Source: JACCZH01 sp963729445
GTDB taxonomy: Bacteria; Chloroflexota; Chloroflexia; Thermomicrobiales; CFX8
DNA length: 64,000 bases
Assembly: GCA_963729445.1 (NCBI GenBank)
Contig: CAVSNU010000002.1
Span: 806,001 to 870,000 of the forward strand
Reading direction: 5' to 3'
Shown: piece by piece, positions 55,200-63,665 of the stretch
Layout of the letters: every line of letters starts with the position of its first letter
How positions within the stretch are numbered: position 1 is the stretch's first letter
The notes under the pieces: generated by a model
Database searches by the model: none
What the model saw: the letters and a program-made list of their open reading frames with translations, nothing else
What the model was told of the DNA's origin: nothing
Position numbers and translations under genes: made by a program

Positions 55200-56750
55200 C
55201 TATGCCTCGGACTGCGGTGTTGGCGTTGCCGCCGCTGCCGGGTCCGCATCGAGCGGTATGGGGGCGAGACCAGTGTGTGGTTGTCGCGCCAGTCGGTTGA
55301 GCCGGTGGCGCTCCAGCGGCAGGCTCATCGAGTGGACAGTCATGGCCGCGGCGTTGCGTACATGCTTCCGCCGGATTGACCGTGGTTGCCTTGCGAGTTG
55401 TTTGAGCTCGTCCCGATAGTTCCGCGCTCGGAACTCCTTGTGCAGGATCGTGTGGAGCTGCCGGTAAAACTCGGTCGTGAACGGTCCGCGGTAGAGCATG
55501 GCCAGATCGTTGGAGTCGACCCAGTTCTGCTTGGCGCTGAGCTGGTCGCTCACGTGATCGTAGAACTTGGTACCTGGCAGCGGATACGAGACCGACGCGC
55601 CAATGTCGTCCGGCCGGCAATCGCGCACCATCTGAAACGTCTTCTCGATGTCGGCGCGTGTTTCGCCGGGGTAACCAAACTGCAGGAAGAAGCCGACTTC
55701 GATCCCCGCCTCGTGAAGCCGCCGGGCCGCCTCGTAGATCTGCTCGACGCGGGTGCCCTTCTCCATCGCATCGAGGATCTTCTGGGAGCCCGACTCGGCC
55801 CCAACCCAGATCGTCCTGGCCCCGGCGCGCTTCAGCGCTTGAACGGTATCGCCACGTAGCAGGAGATCCACGCGGTTCAAGCTCTTGAACGGAACGCGGA
55901 CGTCATGCTCCTCGGCGAGGTCCGCGAAGCGCTGTAACCAACCGGGCTTCAAGCCCATGATGTCGTCGACAAACCAGATGTGATCGGGATGGTAGCGCTC
56001 CGAGATCCACTTGAGCTCGGCTACGACATTCTCTGGACTACGCACGTTGTAGCGCTGTCCCCATATCGGCTTGGCGCACCAGTTGCAGTGAAATGGACAG
56101 CCACGAGTGGTGACCATGTTCATGGAGTAATATCCGTGGCGCTTGTACCAGATCTCCTGATACTTCGGAATGTCCACCAGATCCCAGGCGGGGAAGGGCA
56201 AGTCGTCCAGACGCTTGATATCCGGCCGGCGTGGCGTCTGGACGATCTCCTGACGACCGTCCGGTTCGCGATAGACCATGCCCTGGATCGCGGACAATGG
56301 CGTATCGGTTCGGCCAGTGAGCCGGTCAAGCAGCTCGCCGAGCGTGTGCTCACCCTCACCGACGAGCACAAAATCCGCGCCCGACGCCATGTACCTGTCG
56401 AAGTGATCGGAAGCATCCGAGCCGCAGACGATAACCGTGCACCCTCGCTTCCGGGCCATGGCGATCATGTTGAACGCAGCCTCGCGCATGCGCAGGAGGC
56501 ACATCTTTGAGAGGTAGTTGAAGTTGTCCTCAAAGAGCACTGCGAAGCGAGGGTGCTCGCGGTCGAGGGCGCGTTCCCATTCCAGCTCGGATTCAGCGAG
56601 CATCGCGTCGAAGAGGGCAACGTCATAGCCCTTGTCGCGCAGGTAACTCGCTGCATAGAGGGTGCCAAGCGGTGGGTACGGCTGCATCGCGGCCCAGAGC
56701 TTCGGGTCAAAGCGCAAGAAATAGGATTGTCCGAAGAGAATCTCACTCAT
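55200..56750 (-). CDS. Cobalamin-binding-type radical SAM enzyme (pair A, copy 2)
   Basis: 516 residues from ATG 56750, overlapping the stop of the nucleotidyltransferase-like gene (ATGA). N-terminal domain: AMQPYPPLGTLYAASYLRDK, GYDVALFDAMLAESELEWER, VIVCGSDASDHFDRYMASGA and VLVGEGEHTLGELLDRL. Cluster motif: TTRGCPFHCNWCAKPIWGQR. IWFVDDIMGLKPGWLQRFAD and WVGAESGSQKILDAMEKGTR follow, then GFFLQFGYPGETRADIEKTF. A C-terminal tail of about 40 residues rich in Ala and Pro is not present in the pair A partner. It is the second long gene of the run. Confidence 0.92.
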   Translation of the reverse strand: MSEILFGQSYFLRFDPKLWAAMQPYPPLGTLYAASYLRDKGYDVALFDAMLAESELEWERALDREHPRFAVLFEDNFNYLSKMCLLRMREAAFNMIAMARKRGCTVIVCGSDASDHFDRYMASGADFVLVGEGEHTLGELLDRLTGRTDTPLSAIQGMVYREPDGRQEIVQTPRRPDIKRLDDLPFPAWDLVDIPKYQEIWYKRHGYYSMNMVTTRGCPFHCNWCAKPIWGQRYNVRSPENVVAELKWISERYHPDHIWFVDDIMGLKPGWLQRFADLAEEHDVRVPFKSLNRVDLLLRGDTVQALKRAGARTIWVGAESGSQKILDAMEKGTRVEQIYEAARRLHEAGIEVGFFLQFGYPGETRADIEKTFQMVRDCRPDDIGASVSYPLPGTKFYDHVSDQLSAKQNWVDSNDLAMLYRGPFTTEFYRQLHTILHKEFRARNYRDELKQLARQPRSIRRKHVRNAAAMTVHSMSLPLERHRLNRLARQPHTGLAPIPLDADPAAAATPTPQSEA

Positions 56751-57691
56751 TGCATCCGCCCCTCAACCTCTCGCCATCGTTCGTTGAACATTGCAAGAAT
56801 GCGCTCCCCATGCCCGTCAGTGTGGCCCTTGCACCAGTCGGTGGAGAATGAGACTTCCGGATGATCGTGTCCATCACGCGTGAGTTTCCGAACCTTGCGG
56901 TCCATCTCCCAGCGTTCGAGCCTGGCGCTGGCGCCCGTGCGCAAGGCCGACTCTGCCAGCAAGCGAACTGCTCTCCCGCGCGGTGAGACATCGGCTGCAC
57001 GTGGCGCGGCTCCGGCATTCGGGAGGTAATCTCCAACCCAGCAATTCGATTCACGGAGTTGTTGATAGGTTGCGCGGCCGGAGATTGGCACCATCTGCGC
57101 GACCTCATGAGCCGTGTAGAGATTCCGGTCGTCGAGCACCAGGGCTCGTTCTGATACCAGATAGTTTGGGCAGACGGTATCGCCGCGCGGAGCCGCATAA
57201 CGCACAACCCCGATCACCATCAGGCGACACAGCCACAACCGCTCTGGTTCGGTCACGATGAAGTAATCGATATCGGAGTGTGGACCCACATTATCCATCG
57301 CCAGCTCACCGGTGATTGCCACCATCCTGACAAATGGCAAGCTGGCGATGATTCGGCCATAGTGCATGGCCCGGGGCCAGAGACGCGCCGCGGCCTGCTC
57401 CCGCTCTCGGCGAGTATCGACGATACCCTCCCGGTCTGGAAGGGTGAAGTAGCCATCTCGCTCGGATAGATGCCACGGAACCAGCCGGCCGTGGAACAGG
57501 ATCTCTTCGATCGCCTTCCGGGGCACGGCGATGCCGATCAGGTAGCGATGGATCTCGTCCACGGTGAGCGGATAATCGAAGATATCGGAATAGGTTACAG
57601 CCCGGATGGCAGCCTGCTCGACCGAAGACCGGCGGGAACCAGCTTTGGAAATGGCGGTTGGCTGCTCGGAAGACGGCTCGGCAAAAGCCAC
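56747..57691 (-). CDS. Nucleotidyltransferase-fold protein leading the radical SAM operon
   Basis: 314 residues from GTG 57691 with GGGAGGGAG upstream. The N-terminal 110 residues look like a winged-helix segment (AVTYSDIFDYPLTVDEIHRY, GYFTLPDREGIVDTRRERE). The central part has the polymerase-beta-like nucleotidyltransferase signature: VRMVAITGELAMDNVGPHSD followed by IDYFIVTEPERLWLCRL, with the D-x-D metal pair. The usual GS is GE here, so activity is uncertain. It may transfer a nucleotide to a small molecule or protein, or act as an inactive scaffold. The stop overlaps the start of the first radical SAM gene. I do not recognise a named family. Confidence 0.75.
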   Translation of the reverse strand: MAFAEPSSEQPTAISKAGSRRSSVEQAAIRAVTYSDIFDYPLTVDEIHRYLIGIAVPRKAIEEILFHGRLVPWHLSERDGYFTLPDREGIVDTRREREQAAARLWPRAMHYGRIIASLPFVRMVAITGELAMDNVGPHSDIDYFIVTEPERLWLCRLMVIGVVRYAAPRGDTVCPNYLVSERALVLDDRNLYTAHEVAQMVPISGRATYQQLRESNCWVGDYLPNAGAAPRAADVSPRGRAVRLLAESALRTGASARLERWEMDRKVRKLTRDGHDHPEVSFSTDWCKGHTDGHGERILAMFNERWREVEGRMQ

Positions 57692-57726
57692 TCTCCGCTC
57701 CCTCCCCCCGTATTGAGTGAACGACG

Positions 57727-57816
57727 CTATGCGGCTTGGTGCGTTCCCGGCAATGTTCGCAATCTCTTACAGTACGCATTTCCAGGGTTAAAGGATTGCG
57801 CCTCGACGCGTTTCAT
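57727..57816 (-). CDS. Candidate 29-residue peptide at the head of the radical SAM operon
   Basis: ATG 57816 has a near-consensus ribosome site, GGGAGG seven bases upstream. The peptide begins MKRVEAQSFNPGNAYCKRLR and ends in a short Thr/Pro/Gly/His/Ala tail with stop TAG at 57727-57729. It holds one Cys, one Tyr, two Asn and several Lys/Arg. It starts 58 bases after the capsid terminator and ends 35 bases before the GTG of the nucleotidyltransferase-like gene. A precursor peptide for the radical SAM enzymes, a translated leader peptide, or chance are all possible. Base composition is lower in GC than its neighbours. Confidence 0.4.
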   Translation of the reverse strand: MKRVEAQSFNPGNAYCKRLRTLPGTHQAA

Positions 57817-57873
57817 CTTGACGCCTCCCCGGGAGCGAGTGCCGAATCCCGTCAACAAGCCGGCTGACACACC

Positions 57874-57902
57874 AAAAGGGGATGGGCACGAGACCCATCC
57901 CC
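57874..57902 (-). terminator. Intrinsic terminator after the capsid gene
   Basis: On the minus strand GGGGATGGG pairs with CCCATCCCC around a 7-base loop, then TTTTGG. It lies 18 bases after the capsid stop. Confidence 0.85.
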
Positions 57903-57920
57903 CGGCACGACCAACCCTGC

Positions 57921-58808
57921 TTACGAAGCGTTCACCCCCTGCAAACGGGCCAACCCCAGCGTCCCGAAGAGGGCCAGGCCGGTGTACCACTTGATCCGCG
58001 TGCGCGTGGCGTCCTTGCTCTCGAGCTCGCCGACGCGCTCGACCTGAATGCCGCGGTTCTGCAGACCCATCACCCCCTGCCGGCCGAACTTCACGGCGTA
58101 GACGCTCGAGGCCGCCTCTTCCGTGCCCTGCGTCTCGCTGGTCGGGACGAAGTCGTCAACCAGCAGTGGGATACCGTCGTAGAAGAGCGCCCTGCGCCCG
58201 AACGCATCGACGTCCGTCTCCAGCAGGTTACCCGAGCTGCGGCGCAGGCTGGAGAGCTTGCGGCGGGTACGTTTGGCCATCATCAGCGCGTCGGGCTTGC
58301 CGGGCTTGACCGTGTCGATCAGCTCATCAAGCATGTCCAGCGTCAGCGCCGCCCCATTGGCCCCGGCGGTGAGCGTCTGCCCGGGCGTCACCAGGTTCAC
58401 CAGCCCGTCGAACTGGGCGGCGCTCGTGCCATTGTCGCCGTCATAGAACGTTTGAGAAAACTCGTAGGCCACGGCTTTCGACTTGAGCTGGATGATCTCC
58501 GCCTCAAGGTCGTTGGGATCGGCGTAGGTCTGTTGCAGAAAGTTATCCACGTCGGCGTCGCCACCCAGGATCTTGAGCGTGGCCGTCACCTGGGTGAAGG
58601 TGGGCGTCGACTCGTTCCAGGAGTCCCCGATCGCGTACCAGTCAACCTGCGGCGCGGTGTTCTCGCGATTATAGGTGAGCGCGCTGCCGGTGACGTCGGT
58701 GAATGGCAGATACTGGAGCACCGAGCTCTCCGAGACAATCGTCTCGATCACGCCGCGCAGCAGCAAATCGTTCGTCAACTTGGCCGCCTCAACCTGGGTC
58801 AGCGCCAT
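57921..58808 (-). CDS. Phage major capsid protein (HK97-fold type)
   Basis: 295 residues from ATG 58808 with AAAGGAG upstream. It reads MALTQVEAAKLTNDLLLRGV, IETIVSESSVLQYLPFTDVT, TPTFTQVTATLKILGGDADV and DNFLQQTYADPNDLEAEIIQ, then a P-domain and A-domain-like region (PGKPDALMMAKRTRRKLSSL, RALFYDGIPLLVDDFVPTSE) and the C-terminus TRTRIKWYTGLALFGTLGLA. This is a capsid family I know from phages of actinobacteria and Chloroflexota. A scaffold-like gene precedes it and a terminator follows. No portal, terminase or tail gene is near; the only portal in the window is at the opposite end. Confidence 0.85.
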   Translation of the reverse strand: MALTQVEAAKLTNDLLLRGVIETIVSESSVLQYLPFTDVTGSALTYNRENTAPQVDWYAIGDSWNESTPTFTQVTATLKILGGDADVDNFLQQTYADPNDLEAEIIQLKSKAVAYEFSQTFYDGDNGTSAAQFDGLVNLVTPGQTLTAGANGAALTLDMLDELIDTVKPGKPDALMMAKRTRRKLSSLRRSSGNLLETDVDAFGRRALFYDGIPLLVDDFVPTSETQGTEEAASSVYAVKFGRQGVMGLQNRGIQVERVGELESKDATRTRIKWYTGLALFGTLGLARLQGVNAS

Positions 58809-58869
58809 GGTGAGCTCTCCTTTCTTGGAACTGCATGAACAGATATGTTGGCCGGAGCGTCGACACGCC

Positions 58870-59181
58870 CTATCCCTTGCGTCGCAGTCCCTCACGGATC
58901 TTCAGCGCGGGCGACATCGCGGCCACGTCCATTGGGAAGTTGCGTGCCCCGCCGACCGCCGGGACCGGGTCGGGCTGGGCAGCTTTCGCTGCCTCGGCGA
59001 TCCGCCCATACGCTTCCTGCGCCGCCGGCACCGACGCCAGCATCTCCTCGACCGTCTCACCGCTCAGCAACTCCGGCACCACGTCCGGGTACGCCCGCAA
59101 CACCAGCTCCCTCAGTGGGTTCGCCTCCTGAACTGGCGCGGCATCACTCGTGTCCACCACAGCCACTTCCTCCGGGTCCAT
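58870..59181 (-). CDS. Small acidic protein, likely phage scaffold or capsid-associated
   Basis: 103 residues from ATG 59181 with AAAGGAG upstream. It begins MDPEEVAVVDTSDAAPVQEA and continues LRELVLRAYPDVVPELLSGE, TVEEMLASVPAAQEAYGRIA and a Pro/Ala stretch, ending LKIREGLRRKG. Acidic and helical, with a basic C-terminus, as scaffold proteins are. Its place directly before the capsid gene (61-base gap) supports that role. The identity is by context only. Confidence 0.6.
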   Translation of the reverse strand: MDPEEVAVVDTSDAAPVQEANPLRELVLRAYPDVVPELLSGETVEEMLASVPAAQEAYGRIAEAAKAAQPDPVPAVGGARNFPMDVAAMSPALKIREGLRRKG

Positions 59182-59276
59182 CGGTGCTCCTTTCGTCAAG
59201 CGGGCCCGTTCCGTCAACTGGCCTACCTCAACGAGCAGCCCTGCCCCCGCTATCCGTGCCAGTTTCCGGGCACACA

Positions 59277-59310
59277 AAGACCCCCGGAGGATTGCTCCTC
59301 CGGGGGTCTT
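59277..59310 (-). terminator. Terminator of the large surface-protein gene
   Basis: A perfect 15-base stem (AAGACCCCCGGAGGA with its complement) surrounds a 4-base loop; on the minus strand it ends in TCTTTG. It lies 57 bases beyond the stop at 59368. Confidence 0.8.
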
Positions 59311-59367
59311 CTCGTTACCTTGCCTCAATACTTCAGATCATTGAGCCGTGGCTCGATCTGAAGTCAA

Positions 59368-62300
59368 CTATTGAATCGACGTGAGAACAAACGCATCCTG
59401 CGTCGAGTCCGGCGAACCGCCTACCTGAATGTTCCCGCGGCCCGAGGTTGCCGCAATGGCATTCGCAACATCGTCTAGGGTCCCAGACTCGAAGTCTGCG
59501 ATGACCGAGTACGACACAGCAGTCGTCGTTCCCAGCAAGGTCGTTTGCGTGGAGTCCCAGATATTCAACCGATAGACACCTGCTTGCACACCCGCAAAGA
59601 AGTTGCTGTCCTCCGTGCTGAAGCCGTTAGTAGGCACAAGGATGCAACCGGTCTCGCTGAAGGTCGATCCATCTAGCTCCTCCAAGCAGTACTGCTGATC
59701 AGCTCCCGGTCGCGTGGCCGCTGTAGACACATTTTGGATGTCGATCTGACCAACCGGACTGTGCTGATTGGTAATCGTCGTAGTGGTATCGTCCACGATC
59801 ACAACCGCGGCATCGCATTGCACGTCGTCAAGCACTGTTGAGCAGACCGTATAGGTTCCTGCAGCCAGATCGACCGTAACATTGCCGCTGACATCCGTGG
59901 TGTACAGCGTTGCCACGCCACCTTCTGGCGTGATGCTCACTTCATACCCAGCTCCAACTGGTTCGAAGCTGCAAACCTCGGTGCCCTCATCGTCGACACA
60001 CTCCTCAACCTCGACGGTCTTACTAAGCGTGCCGGCTAGCTCACTATCCATCACGACGTTCAGGTCGAAGCTGCCGACATCGCTGCCAGCGTCCACGTCG
60101 TCAACGAAGCCGTCTTGAGCGACATCCTCGGTTGGGTCGTAGGTGACAATGACGGTAGCGGGTGTCGCGGCCAGACCGTCCTCGGTAAGCGTGCCAAGTT
60201 CGACCGTCAGCGAGCCGCCAGTCATCGTCGTGACCGTGTTGTCATCACTCTGAACGGCGACAGAGTGGTCACCCTCTTCAACCCCGGTGAACCGGGCGAA
60301 GCCCTCAGCCCCGGTCACGACGCATACACCGTCGAGGCAGACGTCCACGCCGGCCACGCCGGCCTGGTCGAAGACACCACCGACGTCGGTCGGCTCTTCC
60401 GTGTAGACGAAGACGTTCAGCACGCCCTCGACGATATCGACCTCGTTCACGAGCTCGGTATTTACCCCGGCGGCTACTGAGAACGTGTCGCAGTCCGCCA
60501 CGCCGAACCCGCCGCTGGTCGCGAGATCCGGGATGACCGTCTCACCGTTGCTGGTGAGGGCGGTTTCGCTCGTGTCCCAGATGCAGAGGATGTAGTTGCC
60601 CACCGGCAACCGGCTGCTGACCGTACCGTCAAGACCAGTCAGACCGTCGTAGACCAGATCCCCGGCAACCGGGAAGGCGATGAAGTTCGTACCGATATTC
60701 TCGTAGACCGAGACGTTCACACCACTGAGCGTTACGTCACAATCAACGAAGTCGCCGCCCACAAGGTTGACGGTGCCCGTGGCGCAGACCGTCTTCTCGA
60801 AGCCCTGTGCCCAGAGAACGGTGTTCTCCAGCACCTCGTCCTCACCCTCGATCAGGGTGAAGGTGTCGGCCGGGTTGGCCGGCAGCAGGTACTGCGACGG
60901 CACGCTGGTCACGTGCAGCTCGTAGTTACCGACCGGCACGTTTGTAAACGTCCGGCTGCCGTCCACATCGCTGACGCCACTGCGCTGGTACGGGAAGGCT
61001 GGATTGTCGCCGACAATGTAGAACTCGACGCCGGAAACCGGGGAGCCCACCTCGTCGACGAACGTCTTGGTGACGCTGCCGCCGGTCGGATCCAGAGGAT
61101 CGCCGAAGTCACAGCCGAAGCGCACGCGCGAGAAGCCACACGGGTTGGCGGCGTTGAAGATGGCCGAGCCATCGCCGTCAACCGCGTAGTTGACGTTGGC
61201 AGACACCGCTGCCACCGGCACATTGGAGATGACTTGCGCCGCGCCCACGAAGCCGTTGGGCAGGTTGTGCTGGGTCATCGTGTAGACGAAGCCGTTGGCG
61301 AAGCCCGGGATCGTCACACTCGACACGCCGAAGTTCTGAGCGTTGAAACCCGACGGGTTGACGAAGTAGACGTTCGCCGTCGCGGCGGTCGCATTCGGGT
61401 TCATGATGTTGATGCCCGAGGTGTCGCCCATGCCGTCGGTCGGGTTGCCCTTCTGGACCAGCGCCACAGCCTGCCAGGTGAACACGTTCTGGGTAGCCGA
61501 GTAGCTGATGCCCTGGAAGAGGTCCGCGCCGCCGTTGGGGTCGGTCTCCGGGTACTTGGTGGCGTCGACCGCCGCCGCAACCGGGTGGTCCGACCAGATG
61601 ATGGCACTGCCCACCACGCCGGCGTTTGGATCGTTGGTCACGTCCTGCTGGTTGTTGTCCTGCGGCGCCACGCTCGGGTCGTAGAAGTAGGTCATGCCGT
61701 GCGGCGCCAGCCGCTGATTGAGCACCTGGGTGGCGTTGCCCAGCGTATTGAAGTACTGGAGCGAGACGTTGTTGTCGCCGTTGTAGAGATTGGCGACGTT
61801 GATGCCGGTGTTCCAGCCGAAGTAGTCCAGCAACACGTGTGGAGCAAAGAGCGCGTAGCGCCCGTTGGCCCCGTCGACCTGGGCGATGTTCTCGAAGTCG
61901 GCCGAGGAGCCGGTGTTGGTCAGCCACATGTTGTAGCCCACCTTGTAACGGTCGACCATGGCGAACACTTCACCGTCGGAGTAGACGTGGGCGCTGCCCA
62001 CCCAGCCCTCGGGCACGAGGTCACCGAGGTTGATGTGCCAGGTCTCGCCGCCATTGACGAGCTCTTGCACCTGGAAGCCGGTTTGCAGTGACCCTGACCC
62101 GTCGTCAGAGGGGAAGAAACGTACCGTCACTGCGCTATTGAGGTTCGAGAGGTTCGCGACGCGCAGCATCGAGTCCCAGCAGCCGCCGGGGCCGCAGTTG
62201 GTCTGGACGATCGGCAGGTACCACTCATGAAAGACAAACACTTCGCTACCGCTGATGGCGTTATAACCACTGACGGCCGAATCCGCCTCGGAAGTCATCG

Positions 62301-63123
62301 GGAGGTCCTCGCCATCGACGGCCTGCTTGGCCACACCGGCGATCGCGACGGAATCCAGGAACGAACCGCCCTCGTCAATCGCGAAGGCGTCGAAGCAGTC
62401 GCCGTCGGAATTAATGCCGCCGAAGGGGTTGATCAACGCGCCGGTGTTCCCGGCATTGGCCGCTTCCAGAATCGCCTGGAGCTCGGCTTGGGTCGACCAC
62501 TCGACCAACGCGCCCTTGGCGTAGGTCGTGCCGTTGTAGGTGAACGAGACCGCCGCCTTGAACGGTGCCGGAGTCCCATAGGTCTCCGTGACCATTTCGT
62601 TGACGACACAGGCGATCACCTGGGTGAAGTCGCCCGCAACACCGGCCGGCTTGCCGAGCGAGACTTCCGTTTCGACCACGCTCAAGCCGAAGGCCGGCCC
62701 GCTGAAGCGGTGGAACGCCAGCACTGCCACTGGAGCGCCCTCACCCTCGGCGATACCGAGCTGCTCGGCGCTGAAGGTCTTGGCGGCGTAGGCCGACAGG
62801 TAGGCGCTGGTGGCCAGCGTCCAGGTGTTGTCGCCGTTGCCGACATAGACCCAGATCTGGCTGTCGCGGTCCTCAAGGTTCTGGACCGAGATGCTGGTGT
62901 CAGCCGGTCCCAGACCGAACTCTTCGTCGTTGGCGACCCAGGGATAGTAGACGGCGTTCGGCCCCGAGCGGAACGCCGGGTTGGCCGTCTCAAAAATCAT
63001 GTCCATAGCCGGCTCGCCCGGCAGATTCTGCTGCGCGGCAGCAGGCGTAATCGTTGCGGCAACCAGGCTGATGAGCAACCCGGCCGCACTGATTACGCGG
63101 AGAAACCGTGAAGGTTTCCGCAT
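59368..63123 (-). CDS. Large secreted surface protein with CnaB/SpaA-like repeats
   Basis: 1251 residues from ATG 63123 with AAGGGAG upstream. A signal peptide (MRKPSRFLRVISAAGLLISL through TPAAA) is followed by a mature protein that starts QQNLPGEPAMDM. Residues to about 650 form a non-repetitive beta-rich region with WVANDEEFGLGPADTSI, MLRVANLSNLNSAVTVRFFP and NIMNPNATAATANVYFVNPS. The C-terminal half repeats CnaB-like units with the pattern GxxxFTxVPVGNYELHV, SSRLPVGNYILCIWD, GFARFTGVEEGDHSVAV, NVTVDLAAGTYTVCS and FFAGVQAGVYRLNIWD. There is no LPxTG motif or membrane anchor. Several Cys residues may form disulfides. It is probably a cell-surface or S-layer-associated protein; its function is unknown. 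Confidence 0.85.
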   Translation of the reverse strand: MRKPSRFLRVISAAGLLISLVAATITPAAAQQNLPGEPAMDMIFETANPAFRSGPNAVYYPWVANDEEFGLGPADTSISVQNLEDRDSQIWVYVGNGDNTWTLATSAYLSAYAAKTFSAEQLGIAEGEGAPVAVLAFHRFSGPAFGLSVVETEVSLGKPAGVAGDFTQVIACVVNEMVTETYGTPAPFKAAVSFTYNGTTYAKGALVEWSTQAELQAILEAANAGNTGALINPFGGINSDGDCFDAFAIDEGGSFLDSVAIAGVAKQAVDGEDLPMTSEADSAVSGYNAISGSEVFVFHEWYLPIVQTNCGPGGCWDSMLRVANLSNLNSAVTVRFFPSDDGSGSLQTGFQVQELVNGGETWHINLGDLVPEGWVGSAHVYSDGEVFAMVDRYKVGYNMWLTNTGSSADFENIAQVDGANGRYALFAPHVLLDYFGWNTGINVANLYNGDNNVSLQYFNTLGNATQVLNQRLAPHGMTYFYDPSVAPQDNNQQDVTNDPNAGVVGSAIIWSDHPVAAAVDATKYPETDPNGGADLFQGISYSATQNVFTWQAVALVQKGNPTDGMGDTSGINIMNPNATAATANVYFVNPSGFNAQNFGVSSVTIPGFANGFVYTMTQHNLPNGFVGAAQVISNVPVAAVSANVNYAVDGDGSAIFNAANPCGFSRVRFGCDFGDPLDPTGGSVTKTFVDEVGSPVSGVEFYIVGDNPAFPYQRSGVSDVDGSRTFTNVPVGNYELHVTSVPSQYLLPANPADTFTLIEGEDEVLENTVLWAQGFEKTVCATGTVNLVGGDFVDCDVTLSGVNVSVYENIGTNFIAFPVAGDLVYDGLTGLDGTVSSRLPVGNYILCIWDTSETALTSNGETVIPDLATSGGFGVADCDTFSVAAGVNTELVNEVDIVEGVLNVFVYTEEPTDVGGVFDQAGVAGVDVCLDGVCVVTGAEGFARFTGVEEGDHSVAVQSDDNTVTTMTGGSLTVELGTLTEDGLAATPATVIVTYDPTEDVAQDGFVDDVDAGSDVGSFDLNVVMDSELAGTLSKTVEVEECVDDEGTEVCSFEPVGAGYEVSITPEGGVATLYTTDVSGNVTVDLAAGTYTVCSTVLDDVQCDAAVVIVDDTTTTITNQHSPVGQIDIQNVSTAATRPGADQQYCLEELDGSTFSETGCILVPTNGFSTEDSNFFAGVQAGVYRLNIWDSTQTTLLGTTTAVSYSVIADFESGTLDDVANAIAATSGRGNIQVGGSPDSTQDAFVLTSIQ

Positions 63124-63665
63124 GTGTCGTTCTCCCTTGATTCGTACAATGTCGCTTTCAGGCGTGCAATATCCCTGCCGCACTCGCCCGGAGTAGCTGG
63201 TACCCCTCCAGTAGCTCCGGGAGGTCTTGCGATGGCCTCTCCTCCTCGCTGCTTTCCTTAAACACCATTATTGCGACAGCTCCGCCTAATATTGATCCTC
63301 AACCGAACCAATGTCAAGGCCCGTGGAGACCGTCTCATGGACTGAGTGACGCTCAGAGCAAGCTCTGCGTTCCTCAGGATGATGATCCTTATATCGTACG
63401 GGCGCAATTCATTGCGCCCTCTTCGACGCCACGGCCAGCCAGGCAGGGCACAATGATGAGTTTGTCCTGATTGATCGGGTATTTAGGAATGCGTAGGGGC
63501 GCAATTCATGGCGCCCTCTCCGGCGCCCGGGCGGCCAGGCAAGGCGCCATGAATTGCGCCCCTACGCAGATGGAGGCCATATCGGATGACCCGGGACATC
63601 TTCATAAGTGCGCCCGTATGCAAAATAGCCTGGCTCTCCGCAAAACACGGCGAACGAAGGCGCTC
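63124..63665. other. 542-base intergenic region with palindromic repeats
   Basis: It holds the promoter of the surface-protein gene on the left. GGGCGCAAT-TC-ATTGCGCCC at 63401-63420 is a 9-base-arm palindrome and a half copy of the larger inverted repeat at 63491-63567. TCCTCAGGATGATGATCC near 63373-63390 resembles the repeat units at 42930-43500. No gene is seen. Confidence 0.6.
63491..63567. repeat. Perfect 25-base inverted repeat
   Basis: Arm 63491-63515 (begins GCGTAGGGGCGCAATTCATG) is exactly complementary to 63543-63567 across a 27-base GC-rich spacer. It belongs to the same family as the short palindrome at 63401-63420. Confidence 0.9.

Noticed and set aside
60913..62091. 392-residue plus-strand reading frame over the surface protein
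   Set aside because: Antisense shadow with Arg/Val/His-rich composition.
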